In this document: piece by piece, positions 17,307 through 26,172 of the stretch | How the letters are laid out: every line of letters begins with the position of its first letter | How positions within the stretch are numbered: position 1 is the first letter of the stretch | Assembly: GCA_965206405.1 (NCBI GenBank) | Contig: CBDBJQ010000006.1 | Coordinates: 2,480,001 to 2,544,000, forward strand | Reading direction: 5' to 3' | Length of the DNA: 64,000 nucleotides | From: CBDBJQ01 sp965206405 | GTDB taxonomy: Bacteria > Pseudomonadota > Alphaproteobacteria > UBA8366 | Notes under the pieces: generated by a model | Told to the model about the DNA's origin: nothing | The model's database searches: none | Seen by the model: only the letters and a program-made list of their open reading frames with translations | Translations under genes and position numbers: made by a program

Positions 17307-19313
17307 TCAGTTGGCCTGGCGGCGGAGATAGGCCGGGATCTCGAGAAAATCCTTCTGCTGGTAATCCTCCTCCGCATCAGACGACGGCCCGGCGGCAACC
17401 CCATCGGGGCCCTCCGCTGTCGTGTCCAGCGTTGCCACAAGCACCGTCCCCATCGGCTCTGGAGCCGACTCTGGAGCCGACTCTGGGGTCGGCTCCGGGG
17501 CCGGAACGGCTTCCAGAACCGGCGCCTGCTCAGGCTCTACGATTAGCTCGGGCTGCGGGACCGGCTCGGGCTGCGGGGCGGGCTCGGGCTGCGGGGCGGG
17601 CTCGAGTTCCGAGACCGGCTCGAAGGCACTACCGAGCATCGACCCCGGAGCAGCCTCCTCCTCGAGGACGACCGGCGGGATATCTTCCAAGGGGATGTCC
17701 AGATCGAGTCCGTCAAGCTCGAAGGCGTCCACATCAACCCTATCGCGGATCGCGGCGGCCTCATCCTCAGCAGAAGCAGCAACCGCAACATTCTCCGGCT
17801 CGGAAAACTCTGCCTGGGGGGCATCCTCGACAACAGCTTCCGTGGCGGCTTCCGGTTCGGAGGCAGTGGCGGCATCACCGTTCTTCCGGGCACCATTCAT
17901 CACGTTGAGAATCGCCATCCGACGCCGCCACCCGCCGGCCGCGCTGACCGGCACTTCCGGCTCGATGCGCTCGGCCGCTGCCGGCGGCTGGGCGGTAAAA
18001 TGACTCCCATTCTTCGGAACGTTTGTGAAAGCTTTGGCCGTCTCTTCGGACTCGGAGAGAAGAAACTCTTCCTCCTCCTCACCGAAATATTCCGAAGAAA
18101 CCCCGGTGGACGGCGAATCGGAAAGAGAGCTGTATTCGCCGACATCGGACACGTCGGAAGCAGGCACGGCTGTGGGCACAAACACCGAAGGTGCCTTAGC
18201 CACCGCATCCTCTTTCGAATCGTCTTCCTTATCGAAAATGGATACTGCAACCGGGCTTGTATCGATTGCGACTACAGACGCGGTTTCGCCAGCCCTGGCC
18301 TCGCGGGCCCGGATTTCGCGGATCCCGGCTTCATGGTGTTGAATACCGGTTGCGAATACGGAAATCCGAACCTTGCCATCAAGCCGGTCATCGAACGCCG
18401 TGCCGATGATCACTTCGGTTTCGTCGTCGACCAGGTCACGGATGGCGTTCGCTCCCTCGTCGACCTCGAACAGGGTCATGTCCGGACCGCCAGTGAAGTT
18501 GACAAGGACACTCTTCGCCCCGCCGATCGAGATCTCATCGAGCAACGGATTGGTGACCGCCCTCTCGGCCGCGAGAATGGCCCGAGAGACGCCCTCATCG
18601 TCGCCTTCGGCCTCGCCGGTTCCCATCATGGCGTAGCCCATCGCGTTCATCGCCGTGCGAACGTCGGCGAAATCAAGATTGATGAAGCCAGGCTTGACGA
18701 TCAGATCGGTGACACCACGAACGCCTGAATACAAAACTTCGTCAGCCAGCTTGAAAGCGTCGACGAAAGAAGTCTTGTCGTCGGCGATCTGGAACAGGTT
18801 CTGGTTGGCGATGACGATCAGGGTGTTCACCGAATCCTGAACCTCGGCCAACCCCGCTTCGGCAGCGCGCATCCGCTTCGTTCCCTCGAACTCGAAGGGC
18901 TTGGTGACGACCGCAACCGTAAGCACCCCCCGGTCGCGCAGCGCCCGCGCGATCACGGGAGCACCACCGGTGCCGGTACCGCCGCCCATGCCGCCAGTAA
19001 CGAAGACCATATTTTCGTCAGCGAGCTGCTCGAGAATCTCGTCGAGAGACTCCTCCGCCGCCTGCCGCCCGACCGCCGGGTCCATGCCGGCGCCGAGCCC
19101 CCGGGTCAGGCCGTTGCCAAGCTGGATCGTGTTCTCAGTCAGAGACTGGCTGAGCGCCTGAGAATCAGTGTTAACTGTAAGGTATCCAACGCCCTCAAGG
19201 CCCGCCGCGATCATGTTGTTGACGGCGTTACCTCCAGCGCCTCCGACACCAATGACGGTGATCTTCGGTTTCAATTCCACCGGTCTGGGCGGAATGGAGA
19301 TGTCGATACTCAT
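17307..19313 (-). CDS. ftsZ: Cell division protein FtsZ with very long C-terminal linker
   Basis: The tubulin-like GTPase that forms the cytokinetic ring. From ATG 19313 (AGGAG nine bases upstream) it has 668 residues. The GTP-binding core shows VGGAGGNAVNNM, the tubulin signature GGMGGGTGTGGAP (about residues 107-119) and the T7-loop region (LDFADVRTAMN). The core ends around residue 320. A linker of more than 300 residues follows, acidic and Pro/Ala/Glu-rich, with repeats such as QPEPAPQPEPAPQPEPVPQP. The protein closes with the conserved anchor peptide DFLEIPAYLRRQAN that binds FtsA and other partners. The linker is much longer than in typical FtsZ. It is the last dcw gene, 180 bp after ftsA. 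Confidence 0.97.
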   Translation of the reverse strand: MSIDISIPPRPVELKPKITVIGVGGAGGNAVNNMIAAGLEGVGYLTVNTDSQALSQSLTENTIQLGNGLTRGLGAGMDPAVGRQAAEESLDEILEQLADENMVFVTGGMGGGTGTGGAPVIARALRDRGVLTVAVVTKPFEFEGTKRMRAAEAGLAEVQDSVNTLIVIANQNLFQIADDKTSFVDAFKLADEVLYSGVRGVTDLIVKPGFINLDFADVRTAMNAMGYAMMGTGEAEGDDEGVSRAILAAERAVTNPLLDEISIGGAKSVLVNFTGGPDMTLFEVDEGANAIRDLVDDETEVIIGTAFDDRLDGKVRISVFATGIQHHEAGIREIRAREARAGETASVVAIDTSPVAVSIFDKEDDSKEDAVAKAPSVFVPTAVPASDVSDVGEYSSLSDSPSTGVSSEYFGEEEEEFLLSESEETAKAFTNVPKNGSHFTAQPPAAAERIEPEVPVSAAGGWRRRMAILNVMNGARKNGDAATASEPEAATEAVVEDAPQAEFSEPENVAVAASAEDEAAAIRDRVDVDAFELDGLDLDIPLEDIPPVVLEEEAAPGSMLGSAFEPVSELEPAPQPEPAPQPEPVPQPELIVEPEQAPVLEAVPAPEPTPESAPESAPEPMGTVLVATLDTTAEGPDGVAAGPSSDAEEDYQQKDFLEIPAYLRRQAN
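17457..17600. repeat. Tandem repeats inside the ftsZ linker
   Basis: Three 18-bp units beginning CTCGGGCTGCGGG (17547-17600), and just before them about three 12-bp units TCTGGAGCCGAC (from ~17457). All units are multiples of 3, so they lengthen the Pro/Glu linker (QPEPAP; ESAPESAPEP) without breaking the frame. Confidence 0.85.
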
Positions 19314-19390
19314 ATCTCTGCGCTCCTCTCTATTCACGCGTCGTTCGTGTTGTTCCGTTGTGTGTGTTGTTCTTTTTTACGTGTTGTTCT

Positions 19391-19426
19391 GTTGTGTGTG
19401 TTGTGTGTGTTGTGTGTGTTGTGTGT
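19391..19426. repeat. Four tandem 9-bp units in the ftsA-ftsZ spacer
   Basis: Four exact copies of GTTGTGTGT (ACACACAAC in the transcribed sense of ftsZ), with degenerate TGTGTT units on both sides from about 19345 to 19440. The whole 180-bp spacer between ftsA and ftsZ is purine/CA-biased in the coding sense and has no gene. It would form an unstructured CA-rich ftsZ leader. Confidence 0.9.
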
Positions 19427-19493
19427 GTTGTTCTGTTGTGGTTTTGATGTTTCCACCCCTTGGTGTCGTGGCGAGGACTGCATCGGTCCCCGC

Positions 19494-20720
19494 TCAGAAA
19501 TTTACTCCGAACCAGTTGCCGACCCGCTCGATCATCCCAAGGCCGGCAACCGATTGTGGTAGCCACAGCTCGTCACGATCGTTGTCGGCATAGGACAGAA
19601 GGCCGGCGGCGACGGAAAAAGCCGGCCCTGTCGCTGCCGTCGGCGCGTTGACGAGATGTCGCGGTTGGCCAAGGCGTACTCTCTTGTCGAGTATTTTCTC
19701 GGCAAGATCGCACAATCCCGTCATCTGGCTGGCACCACCGGTGACAACGGCAAAACTGCGGTACCCTTCGAAACCGCCGGCGCGTATCCGATCTCCGGCC
19801 ATTTCGAGGATTTCCTCGACACGTGGCGCAATGATTCCGATCAACGCTGAACGCTCTATCGTGTGTTCTACCTCTTCCTCGCCGATCCGCAGCACCGACA
19901 GCTGTTCGACACCGTCGAGAGATGCGCGGATGCAGGATCCATGGCGCACTTTCAGCAGCTCGGCATGGCCGATCGGCGTCGACAACCCGTGCGCGATATC
20001 GCGAGTTATGTGCTCGCCACCGAGCGGCAGGCTATCGACATGGACAAGTCGGCCCTCGCGGAATGTGGCGATTGAGGTCGTTCCGGCACCGATATCGAGG
20101 ATCGTTACCCCGAGCTTTAGTTCGTCCTCGGACGCCGTAGCCAGACCGGCAGCATAGGCGTCGATCGCGAATTTCGGCATGTCGACGACATTGCTTACGA
20201 AGGTCTGCACATTTTTTACCATCGCGGCGTCGACCGTCACCAGATTGACCTCCGCGCCCAGCCTCCGGCCGTGCAGCTCATAAGGCCTGTTTAGGGTGCG
20301 CACGTGGTCGACGGTGTAACCAAGCGGAATCATATGGATCGTAAAGCGGTTCTCGTCCTCGTCCGCGCCGTTCCCAACCTGCTCGGAGAGGCGGAAGAGA
20401 TCACGGTCGGCGACCTGACCGCCGACAAGATCACAGCCGACCGAAACCTGGCCGCTTCTCGGATTGCCGGCGGAAATGTTGACGACCACCTCGTCGACCT
20501 TGAGCTTCGCCATCATCTCGGCAGCAGCGATCGCTTCGCGAACCGCCGGCTCCGCTGCCGCCATGTCGCCGATACTGCCAGCAACGATTCCATTGCTCAT
20601 GCGATGACTGAACCCGACGACGCTGCAGTCGCCGGCAGCATCGATGCTGCCGATCATGCAACAAATTTTCGACGTGCCAATATCAAGCGCTGTAACAACG
20701 TTCTGGTAACCGCCTGGCAT
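19494..20720 (-). CDS. ftsA: Cell division protein FtsA
   Basis: A 408-residue actin-like ATPase that tethers FtsZ to the membrane. The nucleotide fold shows VTALDIGTSKICCMIG at the N-terminus, the 1C/SHS2 region (VDEVVVNISAGNPRSGQVSV), phosphate 2 DIGAGTTSIATF and the adenosine motif VVTGGASQMTGL. The C-terminus (GMIERVGNWFGVNF) is the amphipathic membrane-targeting helix. ATG 20720 has an AGAAGAGAG stretch upstream and starts at MPGGYQNVVTALD, so it is preferred over upstream possibilities that run into ftsQ. It starts 32 bp after ftsQ. Confidence 0.96.
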   Translation of the reverse strand: MPGGYQNVVTALDIGTSKICCMIGSIDAAGDCSVVGFSHRMSNGIVAGSIGDMAAAEPAVREAIAAAEMMAKLKVDEVVVNISAGNPRSGQVSVGCDLVGGQVADRDLFRLSEQVGNGADEDENRFTIHMIPLGYTVDHVRTLNRPYELHGRRLGAEVNLVTVDAAMVKNVQTFVSNVVDMPKFAIDAYAAGLATASEDELKLGVTILDIGAGTTSIATFREGRLVHVDSLPLGGEHITRDIAHGLSTPIGHAELLKVRHGSCIRASLDGVEQLSVLRIGEEEVEHTIERSALIGIIAPRVEEILEMAGDRIRAGGFEGYRSFAVVTGGASQMTGLCDLAEKILDKRVRLGQPRHLVNAPTAATGPAFSVAAGLLSYADNDRDELWLPQSVAGLGMIERVGNWFGVNF

Positions 20721-20752
20721 GGTTTTCTGCTCTCTTCTGTTCCTGTCGATCT

Positions 20753-21625
20753 CTAGATTCCGGGGCCGCGCAGCCGCTTTGGCGGCCTGAGCGGCCGCAC
20801 CGCAATCCGATCCTCGAGCCGCATGTCGACAACGATGATGTCGCGATCGAAAAGCCACCGCTCGGTGGCGTAGTGCGCAAGCCGGGCGAGCGCCGAGGCC
20901 ACACCCTGTTCGGGCAGATGGACGTCGATTCCGTTGTCGAGATTCAGGGTCCAGCGCCGGCCGCCGGTGCGAATGACTGCCGCGATCCGGCTTTCAATTC
21001 TCGGATGAACCGCGAGTATCGCCACCAGTTCGCCGAAATGCGCCGGCGCGTTGGCGCCGATCACCGGTTTCAGATGACTCCAGTGGCCTTCCGTGTCGAG
21101 CCCGATCACGGCGCCCTTGATATCGATCAGAAGCTTGCGGTCCTCGTTCCACCACAATGCCACCGGAGTGCGTTCGACGAGAGTGACCCGGATGGTGTCG
21201 GGGAAGTGCCGTTCAACGGTGGCTCGGGCAACCCAGCCCAGAGCCTCGATGCGCTCCCTGAGCGCGTCCGGTCTAACAGCCAATATCGGCGCACCGATAT
21301 CCAGCCCCAACGCGTCTGACAGCGCTTTCTTTGGCGTGTTCACACGCCCGGCCACGGCCACCCGGGAAACGACGAGACCGAGATCCACACCGAGCCGGTT
21401 GATGTTTTCCCTCGACTCGCTCTCAAGCGCGACCAGCCGGCTTTCAAGCGCAGCCAATTCTCCTGCCAGCTCTAAAACTCGCTCGGGATTCATCTGGTAC
21501 CACCAGGTTCCCGTCGCCGCGCCGCCAAGCACTGAGGTCAACGCCGCGGCACGCAGAAAGCTCCGCAGCCACGATCTTTTGCGCGGCGACGCGACAGGGG
21601 ATGCTCTGCGGGTCAGGTGTCGCAT
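20753..21625 (-). CDS. ftsQ: Cell division protein FtsQ
   Basis: A 290-residue bitopic division protein with a basic cytoplasmic N-terminus, one membrane segment (about residues 24-42) and a periplasmic part made of a POTRA domain (VVSRVAVAGRVNTPKKAL to IEALGWVARATVERHFPDTIRVTLVERTPVA) followed by the beta domain. A heptad-like Leu/Glu segment sits between the membrane helix and POTRA. FtsQ scaffolds FtsB/FtsL and other late division proteins. Its first 13 bp overlap the end of ddl. Confidence 0.93.
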   Translation of the reverse strand: MRHLTRRASPVASPRKRSWLRSFLRAAALTSVLGGAATGTWWYQMNPERVLELAGELAALESRLVALESESRENINRLGVDLGLVVSRVAVAGRVNTPKKALSDALGLDIGAPILAVRPDALRERIEALGWVARATVERHFPDTIRVTLVERTPVALWWNEDRKLLIDIKGAVIGLDTEGHWSHLKPVIGANAPAHFGELVAILAVHPRIESRIAAVIRTGGRRWTLNLDNGIDVHLPEQGVASALARLAHYATERWLFDRDIIVVDMRLEDRIAVRPLRPPKRLRGPGI

Positions 21626-22524
21626 GCCGCGTTCTCCACCATCCAGGCAACGAGTTCAGGAAATCCAATGCCGAGGACGGCTGCCTGCTCCGGCACCAGC
21701 GAGAGGGGCGTCATACCCGGCTGGGTGTTGACCTCAAGGATGAACAGCCCGCCCAGAGAATCCTCCTGATCGTCGTAGCGGAAATCGGCCCGGCTGACGC
21801 CACGGCAACCAAGCACCCGGTGCGCCTCAAGGGCATAATTCATTGCTGCATCGGCGATGGAATCGGAGATCGGCGCCGGACAGAAGTGGGTCGTCGCCCC
21901 CTCTGTGTACTTCGCCTCGTAGTCATAGAAACCATCTTCGGTGACGAGCTCGGTCACGCCGAGGGCCTGGTCGTTCATTACCGCAACCGTGATCTCGCGG
22001 CCCGGGATATAGCGTTCGACGAGAACCTCTTCCTCGTGGGGCCAGTCCTCCACGGACAGATTCTCGCCCTGCCGGACGATGCGGACGCCGATACTCGATC
22101 CTTCTGCAATCGGCTTGATCACGCAGGGCGGGGGTACAGCACCTTTGCCCTCGATCTCCCGCCGCGTCCCTACCACACCTTCGGGAGAAGGAATCCCGAC
22201 ATTGGCGAACAGCTTCTTGGCCACTACCTTGTTCATCGCCAGAGCCGAGGCGAGGACCCCGGAATGGGTGTAGGGAATGGCGAGAAGGTCAAGAACTCCC
22301 TGAATCCGGCCATCCTCGCCGATACGGCCGTGCAGTGCGTTGAACACGACATCCGGCGCGGGGGTCAACGCTGCAACCAGTTCGTCGAGCGGCCGGCGTG
22401 TATCCAGTATCGCCGCGTCGTAGCCGGCTTCGGTCAGGGCCGCAGTACAGGCTTCACCGCTGACCAACGACACCTCGCGTTCGACCGAAGTGCCGCCGCA
22501 GAGAACTGTCACCCGCTTGGTCAT
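21613..22524 (-). CDS. ddl: D-alanine--D-alanine ligase
   Basis: A 303-residue ATP-grasp ligase making the D-Ala-D-Ala dipeptide of the peptidoglycan stem. Motifs: CGGTSVEREVSLVSG at the N-terminus, VFNALHGRIGEDGRIQGVLD, the ATP-binding VIKPIAEGSSIGV, EVLVERYIPGREITVAV, and the Mg-binding ILEVNTQPGMTPLSL. ATG 22524 overlaps the murB stop as ATGA. It overlaps ftsQ by 13 bp, consistent with tight coupling within the dcw operon. Confidence 0.96.
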   Translation of the reverse strand: MTKRVTVLCGGTSVEREVSLVSGEACTAALTEAGYDAAILDTRRPLDELVAALTPAPDVVFNALHGRIGEDGRIQGVLDLLAIPYTHSGVLASALAMNKVVAKKLFANVGIPSPEGVVGTRREIEGKGAVPPPCVIKPIAEGSSIGVRIVRQGENLSVEDWPHEEEVLVERYIPGREITVAVMNDQALGVTELVTEDGFYDYEAKYTEGATTHFCPAPISDSIADAAMNYALEAHRVLGCRGVSRADFRYDDQEDSLGGLFILEVNTQPGMTPLSLVPEQAAVLGIGFPELVAWMVENAACDT

Positions 22525-23495
22525 TCGTCCTCTCCTGCGGTAACACCGAGACGCCTGATTTCCCACTCAAGGGCGACGCCGGTCTTCTCGATTACCCGGC
22601 GGCGCACTTCCTCGCCGAGAGCCTCGATGTCGGCTGCCGTGGCACCGCCTTCATTGACCAGGAAGTTGCAGTGCTGCACCGACACCGCAGCAGCACCCCG
22701 GCGCAGACCCCGGCACTCGGCCTGCTCGATGAGTTCCCACGCCTTGATCTGGCCCTGCGGTCCTTCGGGATTGGTGAAGGTCGAGCCACCGGTGCGGGTG
22801 CGCGGCTGGGTTGCAGTCCGGGCGGCGGCGATCTCGGTTATAAAGTCGGAGATCCGGCGCGGATCGGCGGCGTGACCCTGTAGCCGGGCGCTGGTGAAAA
22901 TCCAGTCCTCGGGCAGATTGCAGTTGCGATAGGAGAACGCGATCGATTTCGCCGGGAGAACCTGTCGTTGACCCCGCCGGTCAAAGGCCCGCACCTCGCA
23001 AACGATATCGGCGGTCTCCACGCCATAGGCGCCGGCGTTCATTCGCAGCACCCCGCCGATAGTGCCGGGAATCCCGCTCAGAAACTCCAGCCCACCGACC
23101 CCCTGGGCCGCAGCGGCGCGGGACAGGATGGCGGTCGGTGTACCGGTGCCAACATCGACGGCAGCATCTGCAAAGATTATCGAATCGAAACCTTCGGCCA
23201 AGCGCATAACAACACCGGGGATTCCGCCGTCACGCACAAGGAGATTGGCGCCGAGACCTATTACGGTCAGCGGGATCTCGGCCGGGCATCCGGCCAGAAA
23301 ACGCTGCAGATCCTCTTCGCCGGCCGGTTCGAACAGGATTTCAGCCGGGCCACCGACCCGGAACCAGCAATGTCGGCTGAGATCCGCCATAGCGGTATAG
23401 CGTCCATCGACCACGGGCAGCCGGGCGAGAAGCGGCGATGCGCCGCCGCCGTCCGGTGCATGGACAGGATAAGGATGGCGGGCCGAGGCGTTCAT
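22521..23495 (-). CDS. murB: UDP-N-acetylenolpyruvoylglucosamine reductase
   Basis: A 324-residue FAD/NADPH reductase that completes UDP-MurNAc. FAD-binding motifs SRHCWFRVGGPAEILFEP and VIGLGANLLVRDGGIPGVVMRL are clear, as are GLEFLSGIPGTIGGVLRMNAGAYG and the C-terminal catalytic Glu region (VNEGGATAADIEAL). There is no second-subdomain insertion of the type I enzyme, so it is a type II MurB. ATG 23495 overlaps the murC stop (ATGA); the long upstream open frame is antisense-like codon noise within murC. Confidence 0.95.
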   Translation of the reverse strand: MNASARHPYPVHAPDGGGASPLLARLPVVDGRYTAMADLSRHCWFRVGGPAEILFEPAGEEDLQRFLAGCPAEIPLTVIGLGANLLVRDGGIPGVVMRLAEGFDSIIFADAAVDVGTGTPTAILSRAAAAQGVGGLEFLSGIPGTIGGVLRMNAGAYGVETADIVCEVRAFDRRGQRQVLPAKSIAFSYRNCNLPEDWIFTSARLQGHAADPRRISDFITEIAAARTATQPRTRTGGSTFTNPEGPQGQIKAWELIEQAECRGLRRGAAAVSVQHCNFLVNEGGATAADIEALGEEVRRRVIEKTGVALEWEIRRLGVTAGEDE

Positions 23496-24934
23496 GCCGC
23501 CTTCCCGTTGCCTGCCTCGCCATCTGCTCCGCCACCTGCTGTGGCGAGCGCGGCCGGCAGGGTGTTGGCCCAGCGCGTGATGGTACCGGCGCCAAGGCAG
23601 ACGACTATGTCGCCGGGTCCGGCGCGGGCCCGCACCATCTCCGCGAGATCGTCGGGATCGGCGAGTGCGGCAACCTCGCCGTGACCGGCCTGCCGCAATC
23701 CTTCGATCAGCCGACCGCTGCAAATTCCGTCGATCGGAGATTCGCCGGCAGCGTATACCGGCGCCACGATCACCGCATCAGCGTCCCCGAAACAGCCGCA
23801 GAACGCCTCGAATTGATCACGCAGGCGGGTGTAGCGATGTGGCTGGACGACAGCGACGACACGACCATCGCAGGCGGAACGTGCTGCTTGGAGCACACAG
23901 GCGATCTCGACCGGATGATGGCCGTAATCGTCGATCACGGTTACCCCGTTCGCCTCGCCGGTTTTTTCGAAACGGCGGCGGACGCCGGAGAACCCGGCAA
24001 GACCGGCGCTCGCCTGCGCCATGTCGATACCCATCTCGGCCGCCACGGCGAGTGCGGCCAGGGCGTTCTGCACATTGTGGGCACCGATCATCGGCAGGCG
24101 AATTCCGGAAATCCGCTCCGGCGCCGCATCGCGCCGTGAGAGCACCACATCAAACAGCGTCGTCCCGGATTCGAGACGAAGGTTCTCACCCCGCACATCG
24201 GCACCGTCCTGCAGACCGTAGGTCACGATCCGGCGGTCGTTGATGCGCTCGATCATCGCCGCGACCTCGGAGTCGTCGGTGCAAAGAACGGCAAAACCAT
24301 AAAAGGGAATGTTCTCGATGAATCTCTGGAACGCATCCCTGAGGCGGTCGAAGCTGCCGAAGAAATCAAGATGCTCGGCATCGATATTGGTGACGACGCA
24401 GACAGTTTCCGGCAGGTGAACGAAACTACCGTCAGATTCATCCGCCTCGACAACCATCCATTCGCCACCGCCGAGGCGGGAGTTGGTGCCGTAGGCGTTG
24501 ATGACACCACCGTTGATCACGGTCGGATTCATGCCCGCCGCGTCGAGAACAGCAGCAGTCAGGGAGGTCGTCGTCGTCTTGCCGTGGGTGCCGGCAATCG
24601 CGATCGAGGATTTGAGCCGCATCAGCTCGGCAAGCATCTCGGCCCGCCGCACTACCGGCAGAGATTGTTCTCTCGCGGCCTGCAGCTCCGGGTTGTTCGA
24701 ATCGATGGCAGAGGACACCACCACCACCGAGGCGCCGGCGACATTCTCCGTGTCATGGCCGACGACGACGGTGATGCCGAGATCCCGGAGTCGCTGCACA
24801 TTGGCGCCGTCCTGCAGATCGCTGCCACGGACGGTGCAGCCGAGATTGTGCATGACCTCGGCGATACCCGACATGCCGATACCGCCGATACCAATGAAAT
24901 GCGTGACACCGATCTCAAGAAGCGGGTTGCTCAT
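23492..24934 (-). CDS. murC: UDP-N-acetylmuramate--L-alanine ligase
   Basis: A 480-residue Mur ligase adding L-Ala to UDP-MurNAc. The N-terminal Rossmann motif HFIGIGGIGMSGIAEVMH binds UDP, the P-loop AGTHGKTTTTS is at about residues 114-124, YGHHPVEI lies in the third domain, and VVQPHRYTRLRDQFEAF is the MurC-specific C-terminal signature. ATGA overlaps join it to murG upstream and murB downstream. Confidence 0.96.
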   Translation of the reverse strand: MSNPLLEIGVTHFIGIGGIGMSGIAEVMHNLGCTVRGSDLQDGANVQRLRDLGITVVVGHDTENVAGASVVVVSSAIDSNNPELQAAREQSLPVVRRAEMLAELMRLKSSIAIAGTHGKTTTTSLTAAVLDAAGMNPTVINGGVINAYGTNSRLGGGEWMVVEADESDGSFVHLPETVCVVTNIDAEHLDFFGSFDRLRDAFQRFIENIPFYGFAVLCTDDSEVAAMIERINDRRIVTYGLQDGADVRGENLRLESGTTLFDVVLSRRDAAPERISGIRLPMIGAHNVQNALAALAVAAEMGIDMAQASAGLAGFSGVRRRFEKTGEANGVTVIDDYGHHPVEIACVLQAARSACDGRVVAVVQPHRYTRLRDQFEAFCGCFGDADAVIVAPVYAAGESPIDGICSGRLIEGLRQAGHGEVAALADPDDLAEMVRARAGPGDIVVCLGAGTITRWANTLPAALATAGGGADGEAGNGKAA

Positions 24935-26172
24935 GGCGTCACCTCCCGCAGCGAGGGCAGGTCCCCGGCCTGCGATTTTTCGGTCGATGGCCTGTTGGTC
25001 GATAGATTGTCGATCGATCTGCGCCCGCGCGCCTCGATGGTGCGCTCGACGAGATCGGCGAGATGCGCCGCCGCGTCGGGGCGCGCCTCGGCGCGGGCAC
25101 GAAGCGCAGCCTGTGCGAGCGCCTCTCCGCTACCGGCGAACAGCCCCTCAAGCCGGTTTGCCAACGCCGGTGGCGTGAAACTTTCCTGCGGCATCGTCCA
25201 GCATGCGCCGGCGGCGGCATAGTGGCGGGCATTGGCTGCCTGGTGATCGTCGGCGGCATGCGGAAACGGCACCAGGATCGCCGGTCTTCCGACGGCGGCG
25301 AGTTCGGCCATGGTAGAGGCACCGCTGCGGCAAACGACCAGGGTGGCGCCGGCGTAACGCCGGGTCATATCGTCGAAGAAGGGCGCTACTTCGGCCGTGA
25401 TGCCGGCCCGGTCATAGGCCTGCCGGAGCGCCTCGACATCTTCGATGCGGCTCTGCTGGGCCACGCTGAGACGGGCACGTAAGGCCTCCGGCAACAACGC
25501 CAGAGCCGCCGGGAGAATCTCGGCGAACACTGACGCCCCCTGGCTGCCGCCAAATACCAGCAGATGCAGCGGGGATTCCCCCGAGGGAGGCCGGTAAGAC
25601 GCATCCCCGGCAGCGGAAATATCCGGGCGAACCGGGTTGCCTATATGAACCGCACGGCTGGACAATTCCGGCGTGACATTCTCGAGAACAGGAAACGCGG
25701 TGGCGACAACATCCGCGCGCCGGGCAAGAAGACGGTTGGCCCTCCCCAGAACCGCGTTTTGCTCGTGGAGCATCGTGCGGCGGCCGAGATGCGCCGCCGC
25801 CAGCAGCACCGGCACGGAGGCATAACCGCCAAAGCCGATCACGACCGGAGCTTCGATCCGACGCAGGAGAGCCCGCGACTGGATGTAACCGCGAGCAAGG
25901 CGCAACACCGCGCCGAGGCGGGCCGTCAGGCCACGGCCCACGAGGCCGGCGGCGTCGATAACATGGGCTGGAACACCGTCGGGAAAACTCGCCGCACCAC
26001 CGCCACGCCGGTCGGTAACCAACACCGGGCGATAGCCGCGCAGGATCAGTTCCGCTGCCAGCGCACCGGCTGGAAATACGTGGCCGCCAGTGCCGCCGGC
26101 CGCCAACAATACCGGATCTGCATCGTGTGCAGCTCCGGGAGCAGCGCCAGGTGCATATCCGGACATCACCAT
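24931..26172 (-). CDS. murG: UDP-GlcNAc:undecaprenyl-PP-MurNAc-pentapeptide transferase
   Basis: A GT28 glycosyltransferase of 413 residues converting lipid I to lipid II at the inner face of the membrane. The N-terminal LLAAGGTGGHVFPAGALA is the G-loop signature; GGSQGASVFAE is the second G-loop; VVCRSGASTMAELAAVGRPAILVPFP is the UDP-GlcNAc-binding motif. ATG 26172 shares one base with the ftsW stop (TGATG); ATG 26166 is an equally possible start. The ~20 residues before the fold are Ala/Gly/Pro-rich, and a C-terminal extension follows the usual end. Confidence 0.95.
   Translation of the reverse strand: MVMSGYAPGAAPGAAHDADPVLLAAGGTGGHVFPAGALAAELILRGYRPVLVTDRRGGGAASFPDGVPAHVIDAAGLVGRGLTARLGAVLRLARGYIQSRALLRRIEAPVVIGFGGYASVPVLLAAAHLGRRTMLHEQNAVLGRANRLLARRADVVATAFPVLENVTPELSSRAVHIGNPVRPDISAAGDASYRPPSGESPLHLLVFGGSQGASVFAEILPAALALLPEALRARLSVAQQSRIEDVEALRQAYDRAGITAEVAPFFDDMTRRYAGATLVVCRSGASTMAELAAVGRPAILVPFPHAADDHQAANARHYAAAGACWTMPQESFTPPALANRLEGLFAGSGEALAQAALRARAEARPDAAAHLADLVERTIEARGRRSIDNLSTNRPSTEKSQAGDLPSLREVTP

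Noticed and set aside
19340..19440. Possible CRISPR-like or CA-microsatellite array
   Set aside because: Units are 9 bp with no unique spacers, so it is a simple tandem repeat, not a CRISPR array.
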